This document shows positions 6,103-13,458 of a stretch of 13,924 nucleotides of DNA, piece after piece. A program made the position numbers and the translations under genes. Numbering within the stretch: position 1 is the first letter of the stretch; each line of letters begins with the position of its first letter. The notes under the pieces were generated by a model that was not told the origin of the DNA, ran no database searches, and saw only the letters and a program-made list of their open reading frames with translations. The DNA is from Promethearchaeota archaeon (lineage in GTDB: Archaea; Asgardarchaeota; Lokiarchaeia; Sigynarchaeales; MK-D1), in contig JAEOUK010000418.1 in the NCBI GenBank assembly GCA_016839385.1, forward strand, positions 1-13,924. Reading direction: 5' to 3'.

Positions 6103-7194
6103 ATGAAGAGAAATACTGTTATTGTAGGTGGGGGACCTGCAGGAGCTTTTTGTGGATATAATCTTGCTAGAAAAGGTATTGATGTCTCAATAATTGATAA
6201 TGCCCACCCACGGGAGAAGCCTTGTGGAGGTGGACTTTCCTCAGAACTTCTTAGGAAATTTCCAATAGTTGAAGAATTCATTTCAGTAGATAAGCAGAAA
6301 AAAGGGTCGAAACAAATTCTTGGAAAAGAAACTATGCATTCGAAGATAACTTCTTATCCGCCTGGGTATTTCAAGAATATTGAACTGCAAAAAGAAAGAC
6401 GAATTTTTATCTCTAGAAAAGAATTCGATCAAAAAATTGTCCAATTAGCAGAAGATAATGGTGCAGAATTGATTAAAGATAAAGTAATAGACATCGTTGA
6501 AAAAAAAGATTGTTGGAAAATTATCACTAATAAAAAAACAATTGAATCTAGAATAATTGTTGGAGCTGATGGAGTTAACAGCGTAGTAAGAAAAAAAGGC
6601 TTAAAAAAACCATTACCCGCTAAACATCTTGCTTTGACTTATGGATACTATTGTTCCGGTATTGAAAATGAGCCTCCCACAATATCGTACGTCGGGCTAC
6701 ATCCCACTATCAAATTCGATTATTTTCTTGGATATATTTGGATCTTTCCTGGACCTTATTATTCTACAGTAGGAATTGGTGGTCAATTAATAAAAAATGG
6801 AAAATTCAGAGAACTTTTACATCATTTTCTTTCATCGCCTGAATTCAAGAAGCTTTACCCAAATTTTGTAAAAAAAGGGATTTTTTCTGCTTTGGTTCCG
6901 TCGGCAATAAGCGAAGATTTCTTCGATACTAATTGTGCTGGAGAAAAATGGATATTAATCGGAGATGCAGCTGGACATGTAGATCCAATTTCTGGAGAAG
7001 GAATTCTTTATGCATTGTGGTCTGCTAGTCTAGCCGCTGAATGTATTACGAAAAATCAATTTGAGACTTATGATAAACTCTGGAGAAAAGAATATGGAAA
7101 ATATTTGAGGGAACGATGTTCGAAAAAAATTGAAACCTATAAGAATTTAAAAGTTCTAAGCATTATGGCTGAAATGTTAAAACATAAACACTAA
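6103..7194 (+). CDS. Geranylgeranyl reductase family flavoprotein
   Basis: A 363-residue FAD enzyme of the geranylgeranyl reductase family, which saturates isoprenoid double bonds on archaeal lipids and, in other organisms, on chlorophyll and quinone side chains. The N-terminal Rossmann motif is VIVGGGPAGAF (residues 6-16). EKPCGGGLS (38-46) is the family's characteristic Cys-Gly segment. GADGVNSVVR (154-163) and WILIGDAAGHVDPISGEG (283-300) complete the FAD-binding set. The length is close to that of bacterial and archaeal homologues. I chose ATG 6103 because a TATA box sits 26 bp before it and the Rossmann strand begins immediately after. It is divergent from the polyprenyl-synthase-like gene with 202 bp between the starts, so the two may share control. 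It may act in membrane lipid synthesis, or reduce the prenyl group of a product made by its neighbour; the second idea is inference. Confidence 0.85.
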   Translation: MKRNTVIVGGGPAGAFCGYNLARKGIDVSIIDNAHPREKPCGGGLSSELLRKFPIVEEFISVDKQKKGSKQILGKETMHSKITSYPPGYFKNIELQKERRIFISRKEFDQKIVQLAEDNGAELIKDKVIDIVEKKDCWKIITNKKTIESRIIVGADGVNSVVRKKGLKKPLPAKHLALTYGYYCSGIENEPPTISYVGLHPTIKFDYFLGYIWIFPGPYYSTVGIGGQLIKNGKFRELLHHFLSSPEFKKLYPNFVKKGIFSALVPSAISEDFFDTNCAGEKWILIGDAAGHVDPISGEGILYALWSASLAAECITKNQFETYDKLWRKEYGKYLRERCSKKIETYKNLKVLSIMAEMLKHKH

Positions 7195-7352
7195 GTAATA
7201 TCCTTTGAGGCTTTCCAGTTTATAAATTCCTTCAATGGTAGAGACCGTCAATCAATGCAGGGTTAAATTAGAATTGACTTTGCAGTTATGATCAAGGTTT
7301 TGAAAAGTTTTATTTAGATAAAATTACATAACTACTTTTTCAGAATCAGGGG

Positions 7353-8810
7353 ATGAAAGTTACATTGAGTGAAGTAATTTTTCCTACAATTATTCTCCAT
7401 TCTTCTAGCGGTAAATTAATCCCAAAAAAACCAGTCTCAAAATTGACAAAGACAAAGGAGTACAAACCAACTAAAAAAACAAAAAAAGAATGCACAAAAG
7501 TACTTGAATCGTTGGGTTTTAAGGTAATATATGAAGGAATATTCAGTTTAACTGTTTCGACAACTAAAAGTAATTTTGAAAAAACCTTCACGACTAAAGT
7601 AATCGCAAAAAAGTACAAACCAATATATGGTAAATCAGAAAAAGTAAAAATTGAAAGAATTTATTATCAACTTGCAAAGGAGGTTAAAATACCAAATTCA
7701 CTAAAAGGATTGGTTCAAGCAGTAACATTTCCTCCTCCAGTCTATTTTTTGGAATCAGGAACACCTCCCGATCCTACCTACTATCATCTTGATGTACCAG
7801 AGGATATACGTAATAAACTGAATGTACATGGAACGCTCCAATTCCCCTATAGACGGGTTCTCGATGGAAGGGGTGTTGTAGTGGCGATGCTTGACACTGG
7901 TTTTTATCAACATCAATATTTCACAGATCGAGGTTTGACTGCTAATGTTCATGGCGATTCACCCAGAGATGATAGTTTTGGTCATGGAACGTCAATGGCT
8001 GCTAACTTGTTTGCAGTTGCTCCGGGTGTCCAACTTGAAATGATAAAAACAGATTTGACGGGATTGGAATATGATGTCAATATAAGCTTTCAAAAAGCTC
8101 TGAGCACAAATCCTAACATAATCTGTTGTTGTTTTGGGACTGATTATGATTGGCATCTCCAAATTCTGATATGTGAAGCAATAGGTAAAGGAATTACTGT
8201 TGTTGCTGGTTGTGGAAATAAGGATAGTACAGATGATAATAAACCCGTTTTTCCAGGCGATAACCCTCTGGTTATATCAGTAGGAGGTGCATATCCGCTC
8301 CTCTCGGGCTTTTTATGGAAAGCCTCATCATATGCCTTAAGTGGAAAGAGTAGATATTATACGTATAGAACAGCCCCAGATGTTTGTGGAATTGTTGGAC
8401 AAGAACCTGATGGAATCCTTATTATGTTACCAACACAACCAGGTCCCGCGGAGTTAGATTTAGAAACTTTACTTGAATTTCTTGAGGATGGTGTGGAGGA
8501 TTTGGGGGGAGATTGGTATTTTTCTTACATTTTAAATGATGGAACAAGAACTGATGATGGATGGGCTTGCTTGAGTGGAACATCAAGTGCTACAGCTCAA
8601 GTGACAGGAGTTATTGCACTAATTTTACAAATTTGTCCGCAACTACAACCAGATCAGGTCAAAAAAATTCTCATGACAACAGCAACAGATGTGACTAGGG
8701 GGGTATCCGCTTCAGGAGATAAAGCTCATATTGGAAATGATGTAGCAACAGGAAGTGGCGTTGTTAATGCTAGGAAAGCTATTGACAAGGCAATATTGAT
8801 GAGGAGTTAA
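7353..8810 (+). CDS. Subtilisin-like serine protease (S8 fold) with N-terminal prodomain, no signal peptide
   Basis: A 485-residue protease. Residues 1-130 form a basic N-terminal domain of alternating strands and helices (CTKVLESLGFKVIY, then FSLTVSTTKSNFEKTF), resembling the activation prodomain of kumamolisin/subtilase enzymes. The catalytic domain has D181 (MLDTGFY), H211 (SFGHGTSMA), the oxyanion Asn N289 (VVAGCGNK) and S411 (CLSGTSSATAQ). The serine motif is GTSSATAQ rather than the textbook GTSMAAP. An acidic insert (about 361-402) separates PDVCGIVGQEPDG from the serine loop. No signal peptide or membrane helix is present, so it probably acts in the cytoplasm or leaves by another route. 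The 301-residue helical gene starts 2 bases after its stop, making that protein a likely substrate or partner. TATA-like sequence lies at about 7308-7332. Confidence 0.88.
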   Translation: MKVTLSEVIFPTIILHSSSGKLIPKKPVSKLTKTKEYKPTKKTKKECTKVLESLGFKVIYEGIFSLTVSTTKSNFEKTFTTKVIAKKYKPIYGKSEKVKIERIYYQLAKEVKIPNSLKGLVQAVTFPPPVYFLESGTPPDPTYYHLDVPEDIRNKLNVHGTLQFPYRRVLDGRGVVVAMLDTGFYQHQYFTDRGLTANVHGDSPRDDSFGHGTSMAANLFAVAPGVQLEMIKTDLTGLEYDVNISFQKALSTNPNIICCCFGTDYDWHLQILICEAIGKGITVVAGCGNKDSTDDNKPVFPGDNPLVISVGGAYPLLSGFLWKASSYALSGKSRYYTYRTAPDVCGIVGQEPDGILIMLPTQPGPAELDLETLLEFLEDGVEDLGGDWYFSYILNDGTRTDDGWACLSGTSSATAQVTGVIALILQICPQLQPDQVKKILMTTATDVTRGVSASGDKAHIGNDVATGSGVVNARKAIDKAILMRS

Positions 8811-8812
8811 AA

Positions 8813-9718
8813 ATGGGGGAAACAATTAGTTCTTATATCGATTATTCTCAAAATTTATCTAAATCGTTAAAAAAAATCAAAAGCAGAATTGGAAAAAAGC
8901 CAATATCCAATGAACTTGATGAGTTATATGATATAAGTGATTTAGTGAATTCAACATTGACGCCAGTGATAAGAACTGAAGTAAGGGATAGACCAAGTGT
9001 TGATGTTGCTACATATTATGATTTGTTTACAAAAGTTAAGGAACTCACCGAAACAGCTTTAGTTAAAGAAAATATTGAAGAACTCGAACGAATCCAAACA
9101 GAAACTGCAAAAGTAATTGAAAAAACAGCAAAAGTAATGACCCCTAGAAAAGCTAATAATAGGTTGTTAGGTTACTCAAGTAGTATTTCCGAATTATCAA
9201 TTATTTCTCAGAGTGTTAAGGAAATTTGTAACGAGGTAAATAAAATTGATAACTGGGAAGATATTGATTCTGATGAAGCGAGATTTGGAGAAAAGTCAAA
9301 GAATGTTTTTGAAGGAATAAAAACAAAAATCATTGGTATAATAAATGGAATGAAGACTGTTCTTGTTTCATCTGGAACAACTCTAATTGATGGTTTAAAT
9401 AATTTGGGAAAAGCAGTAGAGAAATTAAGTAAATCTGCTTTTTCTCAATTCATGGATGCTTTGAATTTTTTTGTTGAAAAACTCAATTGGGTTAAGTTGA
9501 AGTTAGTCGAAGGAATGTTTGGCTTTATAGATGAAGTTGTGAAATTAGCCAAGGAAAAGAACTGGCTAGTTAGCCAAATTAATATGACAATGCCCGAAAT
9601 TGGCGTTGATTTTGCAGAAGTCAATATCCCTTTTCTTGGAAAAATAGTGAAAATCCCTCTTCCAGATGTTACCCAACCGAAGGTCACAGTAATTTTCACA
9701 CTGAATCAAAATGGTTGA
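8813..9718 (+). CDS. Unrecognised helical protein co-transcribed with the subtilase
   Basis: I do not recognise this 301-residue protein. Residues 1-150 look helical, with a coiled-coil-like stretch around 70-112 rich in Glu, Lys, Thr and Val. Residues 165-255 are amphipathic helices with apolar faces (IIGIINGMKTVLV, LIDGLNNLGKAVEKL, MDALNFFVEKLNWVKLKLV). The last 45 residues switch to beta-prone, Pro- and Val-rich sequence (VNIPFLGKIVKIPLPD, ending VTVIFTLNQNG). There is no signal peptide, cysteine motif or obvious active site. It starts 2 bases after the first subtilase and is followed by its paralogue, so it sits between two proteases. It could be a protease substrate, a scaffold, or a membrane-binding effector released by cleavage; all are inference. 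Confidence 0.7.
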   Translation: MGETISSYIDYSQNLSKSLKKIKSRIGKKPISNELDELYDISDLVNSTLTPVIRTEVRDRPSVDVATYYDLFTKVKELTETALVKENIEELERIQTETAKVIEKTAKVMTPRKANNRLLGYSSSISELSIISQSVKEICNEVNKIDNWEDIDSDEARFGEKSKNVFEGIKTKIIGIINGMKTVLVSSGTTLIDGLNNLGKAVEKLSKSAFSQFMDALNFFVEKLNWVKLKLVEGMFGFIDEVVKLAKEKNWLVSQINMTMPEIGVDFAEVNIPFLGKIVKIPLPDVTQPKVTVIFTLNQNG

Positions 9719-9859
9719 GGAATAATCAAGAATCAGTTAAATCAATATTCATGTTAACCGCCATAAGTGAAGACCTTCAAGAAACGGTTTTGTGGTTTAT
9801 GTTGGATTGGTACGTTTAGAAAAGGTTTTAAACTAATTTAATAAACAATATGAAATATT

Positions 9860-9875
9860 GGGGGGATATTAAATT
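9860..9875 (+). promoter_or_regulatory. G-run ribosome site and probable ATT start codon
   Basis: Six G (9860-9865) are followed after 7 bases by ATT at 9873-9875, the first codon after an in-frame TAA (9870-9872). The G-run and spacing resemble those before ATG 4560 and TTG 12180. No ATG, GTG or TTG lies in this frame between here and ATG 9993. Confidence 0.45.
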
Positions 9876-11390
9876 AGTGCTCATAGAGTTTTTGCAACGG
9901 TATATCTCCGGTCACGTTCTGGAAAACCAATTTTCACTAGAAAAGCAGACCAAAAAGGAAATCCACTTGATTATGAACCACCAGCAGATAGTATGAAGCA
10001 AGTTCGAAATAAACTCCTAGATATGGGTTTCAATGTTATGCCTGGAGGGAAGTATGTTCTTCTTATCTCATCGAGTAAGAACCATTTTGAAAAAATATTT
10101 TTAATCAAGTTAAAAACTATTGAAAAAAAAATAAAGCCTATTAAAGAATATGCACCCTTTGAATCTTTGGAGCGGGAATTTTCTTATCAAGCAGAAGGAC
10201 CAATTAAAATCCCTGATGAATTACAGGGATTAGTTGAAAAAATCGAATTGCCAAAACCTGCATATTCGTTAGCTTTGGCGACACCTCCTCAAGTTGATTA
10301 TTATCATCTTTGCGTTCCAGATCAAATAAGAGAACTTTATAAACTTCCTAGGCTTGGATCAGACTCTCCCTTGTTAGATCATAATGGAGATGGTGTCAAA
10401 GTAGTAATGATCGATACCGGTTTTTATCGGCATCCATATTTTGAACATTATGGTTATCCGCAAGTCCAAGTAGTAATTCCAGAAAGTGATTTTTGGACAC
10501 AGCCCGATTCTGAACTTGAGGTTCCTAGCACTATAGATGGTTTTGGTCACGGGACATGTATGGTTGCAAATATATTAGCAATCGCTCCAAAAATAGATTT
10601 GACAATGATTGGAACTGGAAGTTTGAATCCATCTTCTGCTACGATAAATTTGGCTTTAGGTAAAGCATTAGAGAATGAGCCGGATATAATCTCCTGTAGT
10701 TGGAAGACATCTTATGATAAAGAAGTAGAAGGAATGTTAGAAAAGGCTATTGATAGAGGAATCAAAGTTCTTGTTGGTTGTGGAAATAAAATAGATGATC
10801 AAAATAGCAACCAACCTACATGGCCTGGGGATATGCCAGAAGTTATTTCAGTAGGTGGAGTTTACCCAAATGAATCTGGCGGTTTAATTGCATCATCATA
10901 TGCTTGTAGTGGACCTAGTACTACAAGAAATAGAGATGATGATTTAATATATCCTAACCGGTTAGTACCGGATGTTTGTGGAATAGTAGGTCAAGAACCT
11001 GATGGTATTTTGATTATGTTACCCATAGAACCTAGTTGTGGAGGCGATTATTATTTTGGACCGCTTTTTGGTGAACCTGACGATGGAACAAGTAATGATG
11101 ATGGATGGGCTTGCTTGAGTGGGACTTCAAGTGCTACCGCTCAGGTTGCAGGAGTTGTTGCACTTATGTTACAAATTAATCCATCTTTAACAATATCTGA
11201 GGTTAAAGAGATTCTTGGAACTACAGCAATTGATGTTACGTCAGGAGAAAGCGCTACAATTATTCCGAATAGTGGTAATCAACATTATAAAGCCGTTCCA
11301 AAAAGTAATCTTCACCCGGACTATGCAACAGGATATGGATTTGTCGATGCACAAGAAGCAATTCTGGAAACCAAGAAAAGACTCCAATAA
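9873..11390 (+). CDS. Second subtilisin-like protease, paralogue of the one at 7353-8810, probable ATT start
   Basis: A 505-residue protease if initiated at ATT 9873. The 40 residues ahead of the first ATG (9993) include VFATVYLRSRSGKPI, which aligns with VIFPTIILHSSSGKLI near the start of the first subtilase, so the prodomain is complete only with the upstream start. The prodomain continues KLLDMGFNVMPGGKYVLLISSSKNHFEKIF. Catalytic residues, numbered from 9873, are D181 (MIDTGFY), H226 (GFGHGTCM), N305 (LVGCGNK) and S419 (CLSGTSSATAQ). PDVCGIVGQEPDGILIMLP is identical to the first protease, as is the serine loop. The acidic insert before the serine is shorter than in the paralogue, while the Asp-to-His segment is longer. 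There is no signal peptide. An alternative is a 39-codon frame from GTG 9877 that overlaps ATG 9993, with the protease starting there. It probably has its own promoter (AT-rich at 9824-9845). Confidence 0.85.
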   Translation: MSAHRVFATVYLRSRSGKPIFTRKADQKGNPLDYEPPADSMKQVRNKLLDMGFNVMPGGKYVLLISSSKNHFEKIFLIKLKTIEKKIKPIKEYAPFESLEREFSYQAEGPIKIPDELQGLVEKIELPKPAYSLALATPPQVDYYHLCVPDQIRELYKLPRLGSDSPLLDHNGDGVKVVMIDTGFYRHPYFEHYGYPQVQVVIPESDFWTQPDSELEVPSTIDGFGHGTCMVANILAIAPKIDLTMIGTGSLNPSSATINLALGKALENEPDIISCSWKTSYDKEVEGMLEKAIDRGIKVLVGCGNKIDDQNSNQPTWPGDMPEVISVGGVYPNESGGLIASSYACSGPSTTRNRDDDLIYPNRLVPDVCGIVGQEPDGILIMLPIEPSCGGDYYFGPLFGEPDDGTSNDDGWACLSGTSSATAQVAGVVALMLQINPSLTISEVKEILGTTAIDVTSGESATIIPNSGNQHYKAVPKSNLHPDYATGYGFVDAQEAILETKKRLQ

Positions 11391-11590
11391 TAGGAATATG
11401 TGAGAATAGCAATTATATGGGCCATTGATTGCGACCTGAATTTTTGGTTTGGGTTTTGGGTTTGAATTTTACCCAAAGGGAGGTTTCCATGATTTTGTGG
11501 TTTGTGAGATATCTGCACTGCGTAAGAAGTTCAAATTCCTAAAAGCTCATCAATTTCTGAAAATTTCTTGATTGCTTTGTATGCAGGTAT

Positions 11591-11830
11591 TTACGTCTTG
11601 TTATTGGATCCAAAATAATAACCTAGTACTGTTCCCACTGGTCCAGAAAATGTTGCTGCAACGAATTTAAGAGTCTCAATTTGATTCATCAGAATTGGAA
11701 TAAGCAAAACAACTGTATAAGCAATTAATAAACAAAAAGCAATAATAAATTTCTGATTAGCTTCAGTAACTTCAGTTATCACTTGTTTTTTAGTAACCTG
11801 TACTATTGCTGCCTTTGCTTTTTGACTCAA
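11591..11830 (-). CDS. Small membrane protein with two transmembrane helices
   Basis: A 79-residue protein starting at TTG 11830. Residues 1-26 are basic and polar (cytoplasmic). Two hydrophobic helices follow at about 28-48 and 53-73, the second containing GPVGTVLGYYFGS, a Gly-rich pattern seen in many small archaeal and phage-like membrane proteins of unknown function. It begins 22 bases after the stop of the zinc-ribbon gene on the same strand, so the two probably form an operon. No function can be assigned. The 200 bases between this gene and the second subtilase show no gene. Confidence 0.6.
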   Translation of the reverse strand: MSQKAKAAIVQVTKKQVITEVTEANQKFIIAFCLLIAYTVVLLIPILMNQIETLKFVAATFSGPVGTVLGYYFGSNNKT

Positions 11831-11852
11831 AACCTTAAACTCCTTCTATATT

Positions 11853-12053
11853 CTAATCCGATTTTCCTAGAAAATTTGGAACAATAACCGCATGACCTTT
11901 TGAACATTTAATTATCTTAGTTTCTTCGGGAATTGTGGACCCGCAAGGAACACTAAGTATTTTTTCGCCACAATCCGGACAATAATAGGTAAGCTCTTCA
12001 ACCATTGTCTCAATGGGAATAGTATGTTGCCAAAAACGTTTTTTGTCTGTCAA
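11853..12053 (-). CDS. Small zinc-ribbon protein (66 residues)
   Basis: The protein contains YYCPDCGE (C25, C28), C37 and C50, then a KGH segment. The CPDCGxK knuckle is typical of zinc ribbons, with C37 and/or C50 (or H54) completing the site. The start is TTG 12053, with an AT-rich TATA-like stretch (12078-12087) about 26 bp upstream on the minus strand. An internal ATG at residue 17 is a possible alternative start. It lies head-to-head with the second MFS gene and upstream of the two-helix membrane protein. The function is unknown. Confidence 0.55.
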   Translation of the reverse strand: MTDKKRFWQHTIPIETMVEELTYYCPDCGEKILSVPCGSTIPEETKIIKCSKGHAVIVPNFLGKSD

Positions 12054-12147
12054 ATTCTTGAACCACTAAAACACGTAATTCTTAAAGAGTAATTAAGCTT
12101 TAAGGTATTTCCAAAGTTTTCTGAATCCTCAAAAGCCTTATAGAACT

Positions 12148-12174
12148 TCTAATTAAATATTAGATTAAAGGGGG
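12148..12174 (+). promoter_or_regulatory. Inverted repeat and Shine-Dalgarno of the second MFS gene
   Basis: TCTAAT (12148-12153) and ATTAGA (12159-12164) form an inverted repeat with a 5-base centre, overlapping a TATA-like AATTAAATAT. TTAAAGGGGG follows; the G-run is the ribosome site, 5 bases before TTG 12180. The half-sites match the palindrome at 4307-4320 in front of the paralogous MFS gene, with a different spacer. Confidence 0.4.
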
Positions 12175-12179
12175 TTTTC

Positions 12180-13418
12180 TTGAGCTTTAGTTTCTTGAAT
12201 AAAAGCAAGATTGATAGTATTGATTTAGTATCTGTTATACTTCTCAATTTAGGAACTCTTTCGTGGTTCTTTTTATTTATTTTCAACATGGCTGACATGT
12301 TTGTTTATTTAAACTTAAACACCCAAGAGTATGCGAATTATGTGGGAAACACTATAGTTTATGGCTCCACAATTGTTTGGTCAATTGTAATAAGTTTCAT
12401 AAGGTTTAAAATTGAACGCCGAAAATTGCTGCTTACATCAACAATCTTGGGAGTATTTTCAACACTTTTTCTACCTTTAATAACAGGTCCCTTACTTACT
12501 TCGATAGTGACTTCTTTAATGGGCATGTCTCTGGGATTGTTTTTGCCAACTAGTATGGCACTAGTAGCTGATACTACAACAGCTGAAAATAGAGGACGCG
12601 TCTCAGGAATAATAATTTTATCCACATTCGTTGTAGCATTTATTTTCTTAGCCATCTATCAAAAATTGGGTCTCGATTTGTTTGGTCTTATTCTGTTAAT
12701 GGTTATTGTGAGATCAATCAGCTTATTTTCCTTGCTTACTAGAAAGTTTGATATCACATCTAAAACAAGTTGTACGAGAACCAGTCTACATTCTGATACA
12801 CTAAAAGAATTTATTTTCTATTTAATCCCTTGGGTGATATTCACATTTGCTTCATCTCTCGCAAGTAATATAATTGATGCAGAGGGTTTCGCAGATTTCC
12901 AAGATGGTGTTCAATATTTGAGATATATTTTCATAGCAATATCTGGTTTAGCGGCAGGTTTTATAGCTGATAGGTTTGGACGCAAACAACCAATCATTTT
13001 TGGACTAGCGACTATGGGGATGGGTTATCTCCTAATTAGCTTCGCCATCGATAATACAATTGTACTTGTGTATAATGTGCTCTCAGGCATAACTTGGGGA
13101 TTATTTTTTGTTATATTTTTAATTGTACCCGGAGATCTGGCCCCTCATTCTTTCAGAGAAAAATTCTACTCGCTAGGTTACCTTCTTCCAGTATCTGCTT
13201 TATTTGCCTTATCTGCCATTCCTGTCGTGAACTTGAAACAAATTCTGGATATATCAATACTTACTCAAATCGTAGGTGGTTGTCTCTTCCTTGCTATGTA
13301 TCCAGTTTTTAGAGCTAAGGAGACCTTGTCCCAGAGCAAAATAGATGAAAGAAAAATGACGGAACACATGGAAAGAGTTAGAAAACTTGTTCAAAAAGAG
13401 GAAGAACCCCACGATTAA
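12180..13418 (+). CDS. MFS transporter, paralogue of the one at 3004-4272
   Basis: A 412-residue protein with about 12 hydrophobic helices. NRGRVSG (137-143) and GFIADRFGRKQ (260-270) occupy the same positions as in the MFS protein at 3004-4272. PGDL after the tenth helix, the FRAKET segment and the charged tail (MERVRKLVQKEEEPHD) are also shared. The Shine-Dalgarno G-run at 12170-12174 fixes the TTG start at 12180. The substrate is unknown. Two copies framing the prenyl/peptide and protease genes suggest recent duplication or a pair with related cargo. The stop is followed after 40 bases by the ATPase gene. Confidence 0.85.
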   Translation: MSFSFLNKSKIDSIDLVSVILLNLGTLSWFFLFIFNMADMFVYLNLNTQEYANYVGNTIVYGSTIVWSIVISFIRFKIERRKLLLTSTILGVFSTLFLPLITGPLLTSIVTSLMGMSLGLFLPTSMALVADTTTAENRGRVSGIIILSTFVVAFIFLAIYQKLGLDLFGLILLMVIVRSISLFSLLTRKFDITSKTSCTRTSLHSDTLKEFIFYLIPWVIFTFASSLASNIIDAEGFADFQDGVQYLRYIFIAISGLAAGFIADRFGRKQPIIFGLATMGMGYLLISFAIDNTIVLVYNVLSGITWGLFFVIFLIVPGDLAPHSFREKFYSLGYLLPVSALFALSAIPVVNLKQILDISILTQIVGGCLFLAMYPVFRAKETLSQSKIDERKMTEHMERVRKLVQKEEEPHD

Positions 13419-13430
13419 TATATAAAACCC

Positions 13431-13441
13431 TAAAATATATA
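13431..13441 (+). promoter_or_regulatory. TATA-like box before the ATPase gene
   Basis: TAAAATATATA lies about 23 bp (centre to start) upstream of TTG 13459, near the spacing for a leaderless transcript. A second TATA-like run at 13415-13426 overlaps the end of the MFS gene. Confidence 0.35.
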
Positions 13442-13458
13442 CAGGTTGGGAACAGATT

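Noticed and set aside
9445..9699. Minus-strand open frame inside the 301-residue gene
   Set aside because: Shadow frame with low-complexity Ser/Thr/Pro content. The plus-strand gene is coupled to the protease and runs its full length.
9877..9996. Separate 39-codon gene from GTG 9877 overlapping the subtilase ATG
   Set aside because: The other frame over the same bases matches the paralogue's N-terminus, so the overlapping small frame is more likely incidental.
11455..11477. Hairpin TTTGGGT/ACCCAAA downstream of the second subtilase as a terminator
   Set aside because: The stem is only 7 bp with a 9-base loop and is followed by G-rich sequence, not a T-tract.
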